Source: Campanula takesimana
Lineage: Eukaryota; Streptophyta; Magnoliopsida; Asterales; Campanulaceae
Direction: 5' to 3'
Assembly: GCA_026119855.1 (NCBI GenBank)
Contig: JAOWBW010000254.1
Coordinates: forward strand, 558,001 to 622,000
Length of the DNA: 64,000 bases
Shown here: positions 1-10,379 of the stretch, piece after piece
Layout: every line of letters begins with the position of its first letter
Position numbering within the stretch: position 1 is the first letter of the stretch
Translations under genes and position numbers: made by a program
Notes under the pieces: model-generated
Told to the model about the DNA's origin: nothing
The model's database searches: none
The model's input: the letters and a program-made list of their open reading frames with translations, nothing else

Positions 1-689
1 AGATGAATAGCATATAGATTGCTAACAAGTGGGGCAGCAGCACCTGGTGAGAATTCAATTTGGAGGGAAAATAAAAATGTGTACCAGTTTTGCAAGACAC
101 CGTTTCAAGGTCCGACATTTGATCACAACAAAAGCATTTGAAAGTCCATTTGGAATGCTATTGGAGCACTTGATCCCATAGATAATTATTACCAATATTT
201 CCCAACTCTTAGAAACAAGCTCATTTTCCAATGTTAAGGCCCATCAGCAATGTACATTTGGTTTCATAAACCTATTGTACACTGAAAATGATGAAATACA
301 GCAGAGGTAGTTTCCTAACATCACGTCCACAACCAAAAAAATGATAATCAAGAAATTATTAAATCCCCTTAAAGTTATTATTATGTCAATTAGAGAAAAA
401 ATCTCACCACGGCATGTTCTCAAGGATTTGCAGAAGTCGCAGAATATCAAAGATCACTACCATAAACTGCACAAAAAAGGTGAACGACTGAATGAGATAT
501 GTCACATTAAAGAGAAGGGAAAATATTAGTACACACAATATGCTCCACTTGTGGTTCAAGTTTGAAACCTCTTCCGAAAACTCAACTGGTGAATACAAAT
601 GTATTGCAACCATATTAATAACATAGAAAAGAAGTAGCAACCTTCTCTTAAATCATAAAATGAAAATTGAAAGAATTTTTATTTAAAAA

Positions 690-720
<31 letters not shown>

Positions 721-819
721 TCATCCAGAAAGAACTCATTATGCAAAGTGAAGGTAAGGTGCAATATGATGAAGAAAACGGCCAACAGAACCCAAAGAGA
801 ACTAACCAGTAGAACTTAC

Positions 820-907
820 CTCAGCTTTAAGAAAATTCTCCCGAATTGTCCATGAAGGCATGAAATGGTCACACCGACAAGTGTACCATATCTGGATTTG
901 GGATCAG
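820..907 (-). pseudogene. Copy A ITNPDM-type exon with in-frame TGA
   Basis: An AG acceptor (CT at 908-909) and a GAG|GTAAG donor (AC at 818-819) bound this exon. The frame reads LIPNPDMVHLSV, then TGA, then PFHA, against the family pattern ITNPDMLH..LPFHGQF. A 7-bp duplication (CATGCCTTCATGG) shifts the frame again before the RIFLKLR end. Confidence 0.68.
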
Positions 908-982
908 CTACATAAGCTGAACACGCTATACAGAAAGCTGACAAACAATAATGCCTGGAAATACCATAACTTACTGAAATAC

Positions 983-1101
983 CAGTCTAGTGTTACCACG
1001 AAGCCACAGCCTATCCTCCTGAGGAGTATTCCAATTTTTAAGTCAACTTTAAAATCTTTTGATAAAGATAAAATAGCTCTTAATTGATCTTGAGCTAAAG
1101 C
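983..1101 (-). pseudogene. Copy A motif Ia exon (ALAQDQLRA), 13-nt deletion
   Basis: An AG acceptor (CT at 1102-1103) is followed by ALAQDQLRAILSLSKDFKV.LKIGI, the motif Ia region of the HRQ1/MrfA family. Directly after IGI, about 13 nt that would encode the YDGD turn are absent. The remaining bases resume in another frame as TPQEDRLWLR-type sequence up to the donor (AC at 981-982). Confidence 0.75.
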
Positions 1102-1475
1102 CTGCATGTGTGAAATTATTCATTGAAATCCCATAAAGTGAAAATCTAAGAATCCACCAAAGCAACATAATTGACATTACAGAGCATCTGCAGTACCCAT
1201 TCAATGTTATTGAGCGATATAACTAGATAAGACATATTGTACTAAAACTTTGTCTGGAACAAGTAAAGAGAAATGCTAACAATATTTGAGACATAAGTGA
1301 ATTCTCCCGCCTCGACAGTACCCAGTTTTGGAACGTCCTGTGTCAAACTCTCTAAAACGGACTCTGGAATGTACTTTATCTGCTGGTTAGGTGATGAGAA
1401 ATGCGAAAAGAAAAAAAAACTCCCCTAGGGAATGATATGGACGCCTCTTTCACAGAAAGAGGGGGAAGACTCGTG

Positions 1476-1549
1476 TCGGGACTGGCGAGGCTCGATCAAC
1501 TTCCGCCTTGACATGGCGGTGCTCTGTGACACGATCAATTCAATCGGGC
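1476..1549 (-). pseudogene. tRNA-Asp(GUC)-like pseudogene, organellar type (copy A)
   Basis: The minus strand matches the 3' two-thirds of a plastid-type trnD-GUC: GAGCACCGCC, an anticodon loop degraded to ATGTCAA, GGCGGAAGTTG, and a CAGTCCCG acceptor end. The T-loop is damaged (GATCGAGCC) and the D-arm is unrecognisable. It lies between the motif Ia and Walker A exons. Copies are at 14501, 24689 and 51753. Confidence 0.55.
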
Positions 1550-1557
1550 ACTAGCCA

Positions 1558-1679
1558 TCAATTTTCATTTCCAACACCGGAATAGGGCATCAAGAGAGTA
1601 AGACGAAGAGATCTCCCACTGGATGGCATTGTTTCCATGATAACATCCTTCAGACACATGAAGTCTGAATTGACGCAGC
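1558..1679 (-). pseudogene. Copy A Walker A exon, catalytic lysine lost
   Basis: The frame reads DVIMETMPSSGRSLR where active family members have VATMTSSGKSLC. The phosphate-binding lysine is arginine and the preceding threonine is proline. A TGA replaces the glycine codon two residues before DV. The acceptor is at 1680-1681. The tRNA-like sequence starts immediately to the left. Confidence 0.7.
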
Positions 1680-1767
1680 CTAGGTCAAGAGAGTAAAAAA
1701 CGAAATCCAAGAAGTAATAGGGCTGCAAAGTATTTCTGTTTGCAGGGAATATGTATATGTATATATA

Positions 1768-1840
1768 TGCTCCCTCCATTCCATTTGAATTTGCAAAACA
1801 ACGGTCGTGCACGGGAACTAAGGAGAAGTGTGTGTGTGTA
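1768..1840. repeat. Solo MITE-like end in intron
   Basis: A CTCCCTCCATTCCATTTGAA-type end stands here without an opposite inverted end. The same orphan end occurs at about 14773, 24968 and 52037, always in the intron between the linker and Walker A exons, so it entered before the duplications and decayed. Confidence 0.4.
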
Positions 1841-1985
1841 GTGTGTGTCTGTCTATCTTATACACAACACACACACACATATATGTATATATATACACAC
1901 ATATATACAGACAGGCACACACACACATATTTATAAAGATATATGTGTGAGTGTTTATTTATATATATAAACACACACATATATG
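1829..1985. repeat. (TG)n/(CA)n/(TA)n microsatellite tract
   Basis: Alternating TG, CA and TATA runs fill this intron. The same position holds a (TG)n/(CA)n tract at about 52090-52220 in copy D and a long (TA)n at 25060-25127 in copy C. The locus is hypervariable between paralogues. Confidence 0.8.
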
Positions 1986-1999
1986 TTTATATATATAAC

Positions 2000-2120
2000 C
2001 TGGTGGCAATATAACCTAGTAACACCAACAGAGTTGCGCAGATCGTGTGCTTTCTGAAAGTTCATTTGGAACCTCGACAAAGTTTGCTTCTCGCTCTTTA
2101 ATCTCATCAACATGAACAAT
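2000..2120 (-). pseudogene. Copy A linker exon before Walker A (IVHVDEIKERE.. to LYCHQ)
   Basis: An AG acceptor lies at 2121-2122 and a CAG|GTTATA donor at 1998-1999. The reading begins IVHVDEIKEREANFVEVPNE and, after a -1 shift, ends SVGVTRLYCHQ. That matches the conserved linker leading to the Q-motif-like HQ residues of HRQ1. One base is missing after the TCTGCG codons, so the HQ end falls out of frame. Copies C (25163-25283) and D (52250-52371) lack the same base. Confidence 0.7.
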
Positions 2121-2920
2121 CTACAAGAAGGAAGCATAGGATCATCTGCATTTTCCTTAGAATTGTTCCAGATATACAGGCAAATAGCATCAACCTAACT
2201 GTGCTAACCCCTTCCCTGCAGTGCAATGGCGCAAAGAACCCCAACACATAATATAAGAGAAGAGTAAACATTGCATATATAAACTTATAATTCTAAAAAG
2301 TCTTAAGCGCAAAGAAATGTGAAACCTGTCCACGAACTCCAATGCCTTTTCATAACTGTTCAACATTTACAGTGGTACCAAAGGATTTGTCTCCTGTCAA
2401 AAAACTTTTAGAACAGAAAGAATATTTCAGGCAGAAAACAATTTATAATCCATTGAAAAAATGCAGGCAACAGTTGCAACAAAGTGACAAGCAGAACAAG
2501 GATGCAAAGCCCCAACCAAAAATTCCCTCCACTCCACAGGTCCCTCTTTCATCTTTGATTTGTTAAGAAGAAAATCACTTCGCGTTTTCATGATTACATA
2601 TTGTGGTGTACGGATACGCGAATAACATCGTCCTTAGTGATGAGAAGAACATGGAAGCTAATACAAACAATATCAATAGTGTCGTTAGAACTAGCGAAAG
2701 GCCAATTAACAAGAATGTGCTTCTCCGATTTAGCAAAATTTTGCTTTCGGTATAACGGAATAGTGAAAAAGGATAGATGTAGCCAACCTCAAGCAGATAC
2801 ATGTCCTGGTACGTGTAGAAACATTACATCAGCAACTTTACATATGGATCTTTAAAAAAGCCACAGATTATCCATGTGAGTGTATGCTTTATCGCTAAAA
2901 GAGCCCCATATATTACTTAC

Positions 2921-3069
2921 ACCATGCTTCGAACGAATAAAAAAATAGGGGTTCAGACAAGTCTCTGTTGCTTGTTTGGCTTCATTCGTAGTTTCTATTC
3001 TACCACCTTGCTCCACAGATAGCAAAAGATCTTCAAAAGAAAAAGGACTAGAATCTCTCTTTTTCCAGG
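2921..3069 (-). pseudogene. Copy A upstream exon (FSFEDLLLSVEQGGR block)
   Basis: The minus-strand frame contains FSFEDLLLSVEQGGRIE followed by NEAKQATETCLNPYF. It resembles the SFSLEDLLQFVKGGR block of plant HRQ1 proteins, N-terminal to the helicase domain. A GTAAG donor follows at 2916-2920. Copy B keeps only the last 42 bp of this exon. Confidence 0.6.
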
Positions 3070-3252
3070 TATACCTCATTCTTTTTCCAGGTTGAACATA
3101 AAGCAAGAGAACGGTAGAACTACAAATTCTTCAACAGGAATCGTCAGGGATACCTCATTCTTTTTCCAGGTTGATTTCTAAATTAATGAAAACAACTGAC
3201 AACAGATTTGAAATTATGAGAATAAAGAACACCAATAAGAGCTCCTCGTAAC

Positions 3253-3359
3253 CTTATACATGAGTGTGAGTCTGGAATGGAGTAACATGACATAAATGAC
3301 TTGACAACCTTCCACATATCTGTTTCAAAGGTCTCTTTTTCATTGCATGCATCCATAAT
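3253..3359 (-). pseudogene. Copy A upstream exon (AMKKREETF.. block)
   Basis: The left boundary shows a minus-strand donor (AC on the plus strand at 3251) and the right boundary an AG acceptor (CT at 3360). In copies D and E the frame reads AMKKREETF.TD.WKVVKSF, which resembles the KSMKKREGSF region upstream of the plant HRQ1 helicase core. Copy A has lost about 7 nt in the lysine/arginine codons, which shifts the frame. It is also the uninterrupted counterpart of the site where a LINE sits in copy D. Confidence 0.55.
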
Positions 3360-3492
3360 CTTTGAAGTAGGTATCCGTCTACTGGCTGATCAAGAACAAT
3401 ATCTTACTTATATAAACATTAGCATCATCATGCAGCATATAATAATTGGGTCATGAGAAAAATAAAAAGCATGAATATAATCAAGCGTTAAC

Positions 3493-3536
3493 CTTTCTGT
3501 TGTGATCTGTTGGATCCACTTAAGATCTGAAAATAA
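3493..3536 (-). pseudogene. Small putative exon of copy A (ILSGSNRSQQK)
   Basis: A short minus-strand segment with an AG acceptor (CT at 3537) and a GT donor (AC at 3491-3492). It is nearly identical in C (about 27940-27985), D and E. It is called an exon from its splice-like borders and conservation alone. Confidence 0.35.
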
Positions 3537-3539
3537 CAA

Positions 3540-5380
3540 GGAAATTACGTAGTTTTGCTTCCCTCCTTTTCATCAATAACAAAGCATAAAATCTGGAATA
3601 AAAGAAGATATTTATTTAAACAACATGACCTCACTAGATCTGAGTAGACCAATATGCTTCACTGGACTAAGGTCGGAAAGTGTAGGCAGCTATCCTACAA
3701 CGAAAGAGAAGCAGCTAGTGTAAGGCCTGCATCATCATCATGACCAATTATTAATTAATTATACACGAATAATCTGAGAAGTGAGAACCAAAGTATTAAT
3801 GCTTAGTATTAATGAGTGAGAAAAAGGGGAAACCAAAAAGTGGGTTAAAAATAGTCTACAGATATGGAACGCCCATTAACAAGAATTGAGAAAGTGAATA
3901 ATAACATGACTTCATAAAAGAAAACCTGCCTCAGCAAATGCAAACCGAGAGGGCGAAACTAAAGCAGAGGAAGAGCAGCCGAGGAGAGCTCGATGCCACC
4001 AGAGAAGAAAGATATTCCAAATCTTTTGGAGAATGCTGACTAAGGGGAAGAGAGAGTGTGATATATATCATCTTCTTTTCTTCTTTTTTTCTGAATCAAC
4101 TCTTATATTCTGAGTGGTGCAAACTTCGTCGCACCATGTTTTGGTGAGTCGTGTCAGTGGTGAAACATAATTCAGCCAGCTCAGTGTTCATTCTCAAATC
4201 AGAGGCCCTAAAATCATGATAGAATCACTCAAAGTTCAGTGACTTGCTAAAAACTTTTAAGCTATAAACCATGCCATAAAGGGAGACGCATATGATCTTT
4301 AAGCAGCATATAGACAGAAAAGCTCCTACTGATCAATCTTACCATAACAGAAAGAATAACTCCAGATACATTTGTAATCTATTCTAGACTCATGTCAGTA
4401 TGAAACACCTCATACGGGTTAAAAAGAAAAAAAAATAAGATATGATGATATATCGTAGGATTGCCCTGCCACTTATAACTTATCAATGCAGGTCAAGTAG
4501 ATAGATTTAAGATCACATCCAACAATCAATCAGTCATGATGAGAGTTAATTAATATGTTATTTTGGTCTCAGCTGAGAAAAGTCGGTACATGAAGTTAAA
4601 TATACTTAAAAAGACTTAGATCTTTTATGGTAACTTCTATGTCAAATATAAGCTTCAAATGGATTTTGACAGTGTAAAAATAGCATTATCAGAAACATGG
4701 AGTATAAGCCATCTCCAGTTGAACTTTCAATTAAAAAAAAAAACTAAAACTAAAAGTCTGCCTGCAGAAGGAAGAGCAATAAATCAATTTTCCACAACCA
4801 TACAACTGACTACTTATCTGACTATGCAATCTCAATTTCACCCCAGAACTCAAATGTTGCTGAATGCAGACAATGAGTTACAATAAACAACATTAAATCG
4901 ACAGTAAATTACAACAAGTACACAGATAGTTCAGAATCAGCAAATCTTTCATACAAAAATCAGACCCACAGATGTCAAGAAATCAAATTAGAAATTTCAA
5001 CTTTTGCAATTAATTAGTGACGATAATACAAGAAAACACAAACAATGCCGACTCAGATATTCATCAAAAAAATAGAAGAACACACAAATTGGATCATTAA
5101 ATAGCAGTACCTTCGTAGACGACTCCAACATTCATATTTCGATCTTCCACTTAAAATACCCTTTTCAACAATAATGCCTAGGGTTAGAATCTCACCAGCT
5201 GTTCAACAATTCACCTGCCTAGAGGGGTGAAAGTTTGGAGAAGAGGAGGAGGGTGGGACTGACAGTTTGAGAATGAACGAAATTGACATTGTTGTTGATA
5301 TTAGGGTTCGTATATCGCCCAATTGAAGAAATTGTGAGACTGGTGGTGGTGGGTTTCGTTTTATAGAATTTGGGTAGCTT
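3540..5380 (-). pseudogene. 5' part and upstream flank of copy A, exons not resolved
   Basis: This stretch is homologous to 27990-29830, 55200-56510 and 60240-61890. It may contain further 5' exons, such as an open stretch near 3640-3720 reading TLSDLSPVKHIGLL, but I could not assign a start codon or the family's N-terminal domain. The end near 5340 resembles a gene 5' end: G/A-rich DNA followed by a (GGT)n tract that is short here and expanded in copy C. Confidence 0.4.
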
Positions 5381-5540
5381 AACTTGTACGCATGAATTAA
5401 TTGATGTATAGCCGTTACATTAGCGCGTCACAAATCTGGGTTAGCTTATTTTCTACGCCTGGGTTAATTAATGTAAGTGTTGCATTAGCGCGTGGTTTAC
5501 TTTTTGTCGTCTTTCCTGACCTATTCCGTCAATTAAATTG
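5380..5540. other. Conserved upstream flank shared with copy C
   Basis: The sequence resembles 29830-29930 (TACATTAGCG repeats, CCTATTCCGTCAATTAA). Homology between A and C stops at CGTCAATTAA. In copy C that is where the Helitron empty site and Mutator-like flank begin. No gene is seen. Confidence 0.5.
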
Positions 5541-5669
5541 CTCCGCCATTACATTAGCGCTCCGCCATTACATTAGCGCGTCATAAACACTTGCTTCACT
5601 AGCCATGTTTTGTACATACACTTTAAGCCCAAATTGTAGAAATGAAAATTATAACTTAGAATACAAATA

Positions 5670-5904
5670 CTCCATCCGTCCCACTCGAATTAGGATTCTT
5701 GGTCAATCTAATTATACTTTGACCAATAATTTGAAGAAAAATAATTATCATAATGAAAATGTAAAAATAGTTATTGAATTTATTTGTAACCGTGATACAA
5801 TAATAATTTTTAAATTTTTATTAGCATCATTATTTATTTTCAAATTATTGGTCAGAGTATAATTAGATTGATCAAGAATCCTAATTCAAGTGGGACGGAG
5901 GGAG
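5670..5904. mobile_element. Stowaway-like MITE, near-complete hairpin
   Basis: TA duplications at 5668-5669 and 5905-5906 flank ends CTCCATCCGTCCC and GGGACGGAGGGAG. The arms (about 110 bp each, sharing AATTAGGATTCTTG) are nearly complementary, so most of the element folds into one hairpin. The open frame across it has no coding meaning. Confidence 0.85.
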
Positions 5905-5999
5905 TATATTATATTACGAGATTCTTTATTGTAATTTTAAAATGGAATTATTCCCCAAGGGCCCCCAAGTCCAGATTTTATTACCAATAAGGAGAGGCC

Positions 6000-6530
6000 C
6001 AGATCAAATGCCAGATAAGGACTTCAGCCGAGATTGTATTTCCCCCCACACCCCTGGCCTCCTTTTACCGGTCAAACATAGCTCCTAAAATACCTAAACT
6101 ACCCCTCCCCTCCAACAAAACCCTAACGTCCTCTTCTCTCCCCTCATTCAGCACACACGCGCATTCTCTCTCTAGAAAAAGCACGTCACACTTACACCGG
6201 CCCCCTTCATCTTCTCCGGCGAACCCCACCACCAACCTGACCTCCTTCTGCTTCTCCGTCTCCGACAATCTTAACCCCGGCGACTCCGTTCTTCTCCATT
6301 GCCACCGCCGTCGCTTCTCCGTTTTCGCCGGCTCTAAGTCTTTTCCGGCTACTACTTCGTCTCCGACAAAGCTACTTCCGCCCAGATCTGTCCGGAAAGC
6401 GTGCTCTCTTCTTCTCCCTTCGTCTTCCACATCTCCGATCGGAGAGATCTACATATTTCCGGCCAGATCTGGGCATTTCCGGCCAATCTGCATTTTTCCG
6501 GCTACGATACTTCTTCCTCATCATCTTCAA
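6000..6530. other. C/T-rich, GC-elevated leader-like island, gene unknown
   Basis: This is a pyrimidine-rich block unlike its AT-rich surroundings, with AAACCCTAA-type (telo-box-like) and repeated TTCTCCGGCGA/TCCGGCCA motifs, as in plant 5' leaders on the plus strand. Plus-strand frames are interrupted, and the 121-codon minus-strand frame at 6065-6430 looks like a by-product of the CT-rich composition. It may be the remnant of a promoter/leader or a captured gene fragment. The following 6534-6761 frame is not recognised. Confidence 0.3.
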
Positions 6531-7313
6531 CTCATGCCCCTTCAGATTTCTCCATTTTTGTTGCTTCTGCGTTTTAGAGCGAGAAGTTGTATACTAACAT
6601 CACAAAATATAGAGACGGAGATTAGTTCACTTCCTAGATCTACATATTATTTGTCTGTTATTGACAAAGTATATGGAACTTCAATCATAGTATTCCAGCC
6701 AATTAGAATGTTGAAGTATTCTGAGAAATTCTTACCTATTGAATTGGAAAGTATGCTATGATTTTTTGGATACATTAATTTGCTGAATTTTGTTTTGATT
6801 AGTTGATTGTGAAATGGAGAAATTAATCAGTCTTTTCTTTGCTGTTATGACTTATGACTGATATATAAGACATATTCAACTCTTATAATTAAAGTATAAG
6901 TCTTATATTTTCACATTTTCTAGAAAAAATAATAATATTATTTGATCAAATTTGATCAAATAATATGTTGTTGTTCGGAGAAGAAACAATCAAATAATAT
7001 TATTATTTTTTTATAAAAAAAATGAGGTCTTTTTTTTTACTCCTATACGAGTAATATATAAGACTCTACACTATTAATATATAAGACTTTTTGCTCGAAC
7101 AAGACTGAAAAGTCTCATGAACATGGTCTGAACCTGATCATAAGACTAAAGTCTTATTGAACCTGTTCATAAGACTTTGCTCTTATGAATAATAAGGTGT
7201 ATTATAAGAGCTATTTTCAGTCTCATTAAAACATGTTCATTTGAACCTGTGTTCATAAGACTAAAAGTCTTATTGAAGCTGTTCATAAGACTTTTCAATC
7301 TCATTAAAACATG
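6530..7313. repeat. AT-rich spacer with CATAAGACT/AAGTCTTAT repeats
   Basis: Short degenerate direct and inverted copies of CATAAGACTTT, AGTCTTAT and ATTAAAACATGTTC are scattered through 6860-7313. No coding region is supported. Confidence 0.5.
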
Positions 7314-7472
7314 TTTTTTTTTTTTTGTTTTTTTTTTTTTTTTTTAAGAGGATCGATAGTGGTTCCCCACTTACCCCCTTATAATAATAATGTCCTAGGT
7401 GGCATGGGAAATGATCGAACCCGGGACCTCACACATTGTGAAGTTTGGCTCTACCACTGAGCCACTCCTCCT
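7314..7472 (-). mobile_element. tRNA-derived SINE with poly(A) tail
   Basis: The minus-strand head contains GTGGCTCAGTGGTAGAGCC (A-box-like) and CCCGGGTTCGATC (B-box-like), then a non-tRNA body. It ends in a long A run (T run at about 7314-7345 on the plus strand). This is the layout of a plant SINE. Target duplications were not resolved. Confidence 0.75.
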
Positions 7473-7486
7473 TATGGACTAAAAAA

Positions 7487-7621
7487 TTGGCTTTATAGTG
7501 CCTTTTTTAATATATAAATTGTTTATATATCAATAGAACCTGCTCCCAACGGGAGTAGAACCTGAGACCTCCCCCAGGGGAAGCCTCTAATACCAAGTGC
7601 ATACCACTAGACCAAGAGGTC
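7487..7621 (-). mobile_element. tRNA-derived SINE-like unit 1 of 3
   Basis: On the minus strand, GACCTCTTGGTCTAGTGGTA forms an A-box-like head and CTCAGGTTCTACTCC a B-box-like region, followed by a TATATAAAC-containing tail. The family differs from the SINE at 7314-7472. Confidence 0.65.
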
Positions 7622-7641
7622 ATTGGTAAAATATAAAAAAA

Positions 7642-7774
7642 TTGGCTTTATAGTGCCTTTAATATATAAACCGTTTATATATTAATAGAACCTGCTCCCA
7701 GCGGGAGTAGAACCTGAGACCTCCCACCAGGGGAAGCCTCTAATACCAAGTGGATACCACTAGACCAAGAGGTC
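7642..7774 (-). mobile_element. tRNA-derived SINE-like unit 2 of 3
   Basis: Nearly identical to 7487-7621, same orientation, separated by about 20 bp containing CATTGGTAAAAT. Confidence 0.65.
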
Positions 7775-7791
7775 ATTGGTAAAAAAAATTT

Positions 7792-7965
7792 TTGGCTTTA
7801 TAGTGCCTTTAGTATATAAACCATTTATATACTATAGAACTTGCTGCGTTTAATATATAAACTGTTTATATATTAATAAAACCTGCTCCCAGCGGGAGTA
7901 GAACCTGAGACCTCCCCCCAGGGGAAGCCTCTAATACCAAGTGGATACCACTAGACCAAGAGGTC
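7792..7965 (-). mobile_element. tRNA-derived SINE-like unit 3 of 3, longer
   Basis: Third consecutive unit with the same head. Its tail half is duplicated (two AGTATATAAAC/AATATATAAAC blocks), making it about 40 bp longer than the other two. Confidence 0.6.
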
Positions 7966-8004
7966 ATTGGTTCATTAAAACATGTTCATAAGACTTTTGA
8001 CTCT

Positions 8005-8600
8005 TATATGTAAATTATGTGTCAGTTATAAGAGTTTGACTGCTGTTTGACCAAATTTGACAAAAAAAAAAATATTATTTTTTTGTAAAAAAATGAAAAA
8101 AAAAAAATTTTGTAACTCTTATATGATAATTATGTGTAAGTAATAAGAGTTTGACTGCTGTTTGACCAATTTTGACCAAAAAAAATTGTTTTTTTTTGTA
8201 AAAAAATGGAAAAAGTGAATTTTTTTTTTTACTCTTATGTGTTAGTTATAAGAGTTTGACTGCTGTTTGACCAAATTTGACTAAAAAAAATTATTATTAT
8301 TTTTGTAAAAAATAAAAAAAAGTAATTTTTTAAACTCTTATATGATAATTATGTGTTAGTTATAAGAGTTTGACTGCTGTTTGACCAAGTTTGACCAAAA
8401 AATTATTTTTTTTTGTAAAAAAATGGAAATAGTGAAATTTTTGACTCTTATGAGTTAGTTATAAGAGTTTGACTGCTGTTTGACCAAGTTTGACCCAAAA
8501 AAATTATTATTTTTTTTGTAAAAAAATGAAAAAAATAATTTTTAAAACTCTTATATGATAATTATGTGTAAGTTATAAGAGTTGACTAAAATTTGAACAA
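8005..8600. repeat. Minisatellite, about 110-bp unit
   Basis: About five to six degenerate direct copies. Each has ATAAGAGTTTGACTGCTGTT, then a TTTGACCAAA block and an A/T-rich run ending TTTGTAAAAAAATG. The A runs vary most between units. Confidence 0.8.
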
Positions 8601-8625
8601 AAAAGTAAAGTTGGGAAGAGATATG

Positions 8626-8946
8626 AGGAGTTACATTTACATTCAAATTACTCCCTCTGTCCCATAACTATGTGGACAAATTTCTATTTAGCGTGATTAG
8701 TGGGCTAAATATTATTTTTTTGTTAGATTGATCTAACAAATATTCATTTAAGGAAAACGATTCTTATCCAATTGATTAAAGCAAATCTCAATTCATTGCC
8801 TCCCTCTTCCGCAAGCCAAATTTGTATTTTGCGTGATTAGTGGGCTAAATATTATAATTATTTGATTAAAAATTGGATAGATTTAAAATGATTGTGAAAT
8901 CCACATCTCCTAATTTTGAGGAGTTACATTTACATTCAAATTACTC
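8626..8946. repeat. Partial MITE end between 28-bp direct repeats
   Basis: GAGGAGTTACATTTACATTC.. occurs at 8626-8653 and again near 8919-8946. After the first copy comes a 39-bp end identical to the MITE at 9506, then a duplicated GCGTGATTAGTGGGCTAAAT (about 8691 and 8840). This looks like a rearranged insertion or local tandem duplication. Confidence 0.4.
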
Positions 8947-9505
8947 TGATATAGCTTAGGATTTAGACTTTTTATATAAGATATGATCACTAATGTGTCT
9001 ATAAAAAAGTTTTTCACAAATTATGAGGTAATTCTAAATTTATAAACATTCATACTTGCAATAATTCATTTATTAGCCATAACTTTAGCAGCAATAATTT
9101 TTTTTAAATGTTTTAATGGATTGCTTTTTCAACATATTTCTAATAAGTGCGCGTAATTTCAATCTAGGTTAATAATCTGGCTTATTAATGATTTTGTGAC
9201 TGAGAAAAATCGAATACATTAATCGATTTGATTTTGTAATTCATGATTGCAGCAATATTAGTAGCAGTGCATTGATTTGTAGCTTTTTGTCTTTGAAATG
9301 AGTAATTTTTCTCTACTTTCGCTCTCATACAAAAATAATAGTATTCATTGTTAATGAAATGCTAATTGTAACATATGTGATATTATTGTTCTTTGTCTTG
9401 ATATTTGTTTTTATATTTATTCAATTAATTGTTCATGTGAAGTGGGATTTGTCATATTTTGGTTGTTGCCATTGTTGTTCTAAACATGTTTCCAGTTAGG
9501 GTATA

Positions 9506-9660
9506 CTCCCTCTGTCCCATAACTATGTGGACAAATTTCTATTCTCTACCCCACTTTCTCTCCTACTTCACTTTTCACACTCGCAACAACTACCCACTAC
9601 TATTCACCTCCTAATTCCCGTGCAAAACTTATTGTCCACATAGTTATGGGACGGAGGGAG
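9506..9660. mobile_element. Stowaway-like MITE, 155 bp
   Basis: TA duplications flank CTCCCTCTGTCCCATAACTA and its inverse. The arms share TATGTGGACAA/TTGTCCACATA. Confidence 0.85.
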
Positions 9661-9662
9661 TA

Positions 9663-10379
9663 TTGAACTAATGATTTAATTAGTTTCTTATATTGATTTA
9701 GACTATGGAGAAAGTATGTTGTGGAGGTCAATTTCTGCTTGTAAGAGTAGTTAAATATATATTTTTATGTACTATTTTGTTGCTATTAAGGATTGATGTT
9801 GACGATGAATGTCCGGATCTTTTTTTTTTTTTCAAATTTGCTCTTGATCAAGAGAAAATTTGAAACTTTTTCGGGAATTCATTTTGGGAATGAGTTAGTA
9901 TGTATTTTATTTTTATTGAAGAATAACTTTCGCCAACCTCTGTTTTTTTGTTTTGGTAAAAAATATATGTTGAACTTTCATTTCAATATACGAGTGCAAA
10001 CCAATATTACGAGTCAATGAAAGGTAGCGAAGATTGAAAATCACATGAAAATAACTATCCTCAACCTTTCAAAGTGAAATTTGAACGTTCATTAAGGGAC
10101 AGAGTTTTAAGAAACTTTCATCATTGTTAAATTATTTATGCTATTTTGGGTCTCTCTAACTCCCTTCCTCAATCTATTTTCTTGTTTTAACTTGCTTACC
10201 TCGCGCTATTCCTGTTTCTAAAGCTGATTACAATTTGTTAGATATGTCAATATCCATTTGGGGTGCATGTGTCTAATTTTTACTTTTCTATCTCACTTTA
10301 ACAATTGATCTTTAACAAAATTTTAAAATGTTGTATTATTTGTGTTTCTGATTTTTGTCTGCACTTCTGTTATCAACTA
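9663..10379. other. AT-rich spacer without recognised gene
   Basis: An ATG-initiated frame of 75 codons at 9793-10020 is phenylalanine-rich and matches no family I know. No upstream exon or promoter supports it. Confidence 0.3.

Larger units (their letters stand above)
1..5340 (-). pseudogene. HRQ1-like RecQ-family helicase pseudogene, copy A (5' half, truncated by window start)
   Basis: Copy A of the repeated gene. From right to left it keeps the 5' flank, upstream exons (3493-3536, 3253-3359, about 2921-3069), a linker exon (2000-2120), a Walker A exon (1558-1679), the ALAQDQ exon (983-1101) and the ITNPDM-type exon (820-907). It then runs into the intron next to the NDGSP exon, which lies beyond the window edge. 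The DEAH exon, present in B, C and F, is deleted near 580. About 430 bp between 3070 and 3100 and about 480 bp near 2665, present in C and D, are also missing. Its own lesions add to the shared ones, for example TGA for GGA before Walker A. The known family unwinds DNA 3'->5' in crosslink repair; this copy cannot encode an active enzyme. Confidence 0.72.

Noticed and set aside
1770..2566. Full MITE between CTCCCTCCATTCC (1770) and the CCCTCCACTCC end (about 2524)
   Set aside because: The two ends are in the same orientation and span an exon, so they do not form one element.
6065..6430. 121-codon minus-strand frame rich in E, R and G
   Set aside because: Composition artefact of a CT-rich plus strand; no family resemblance.
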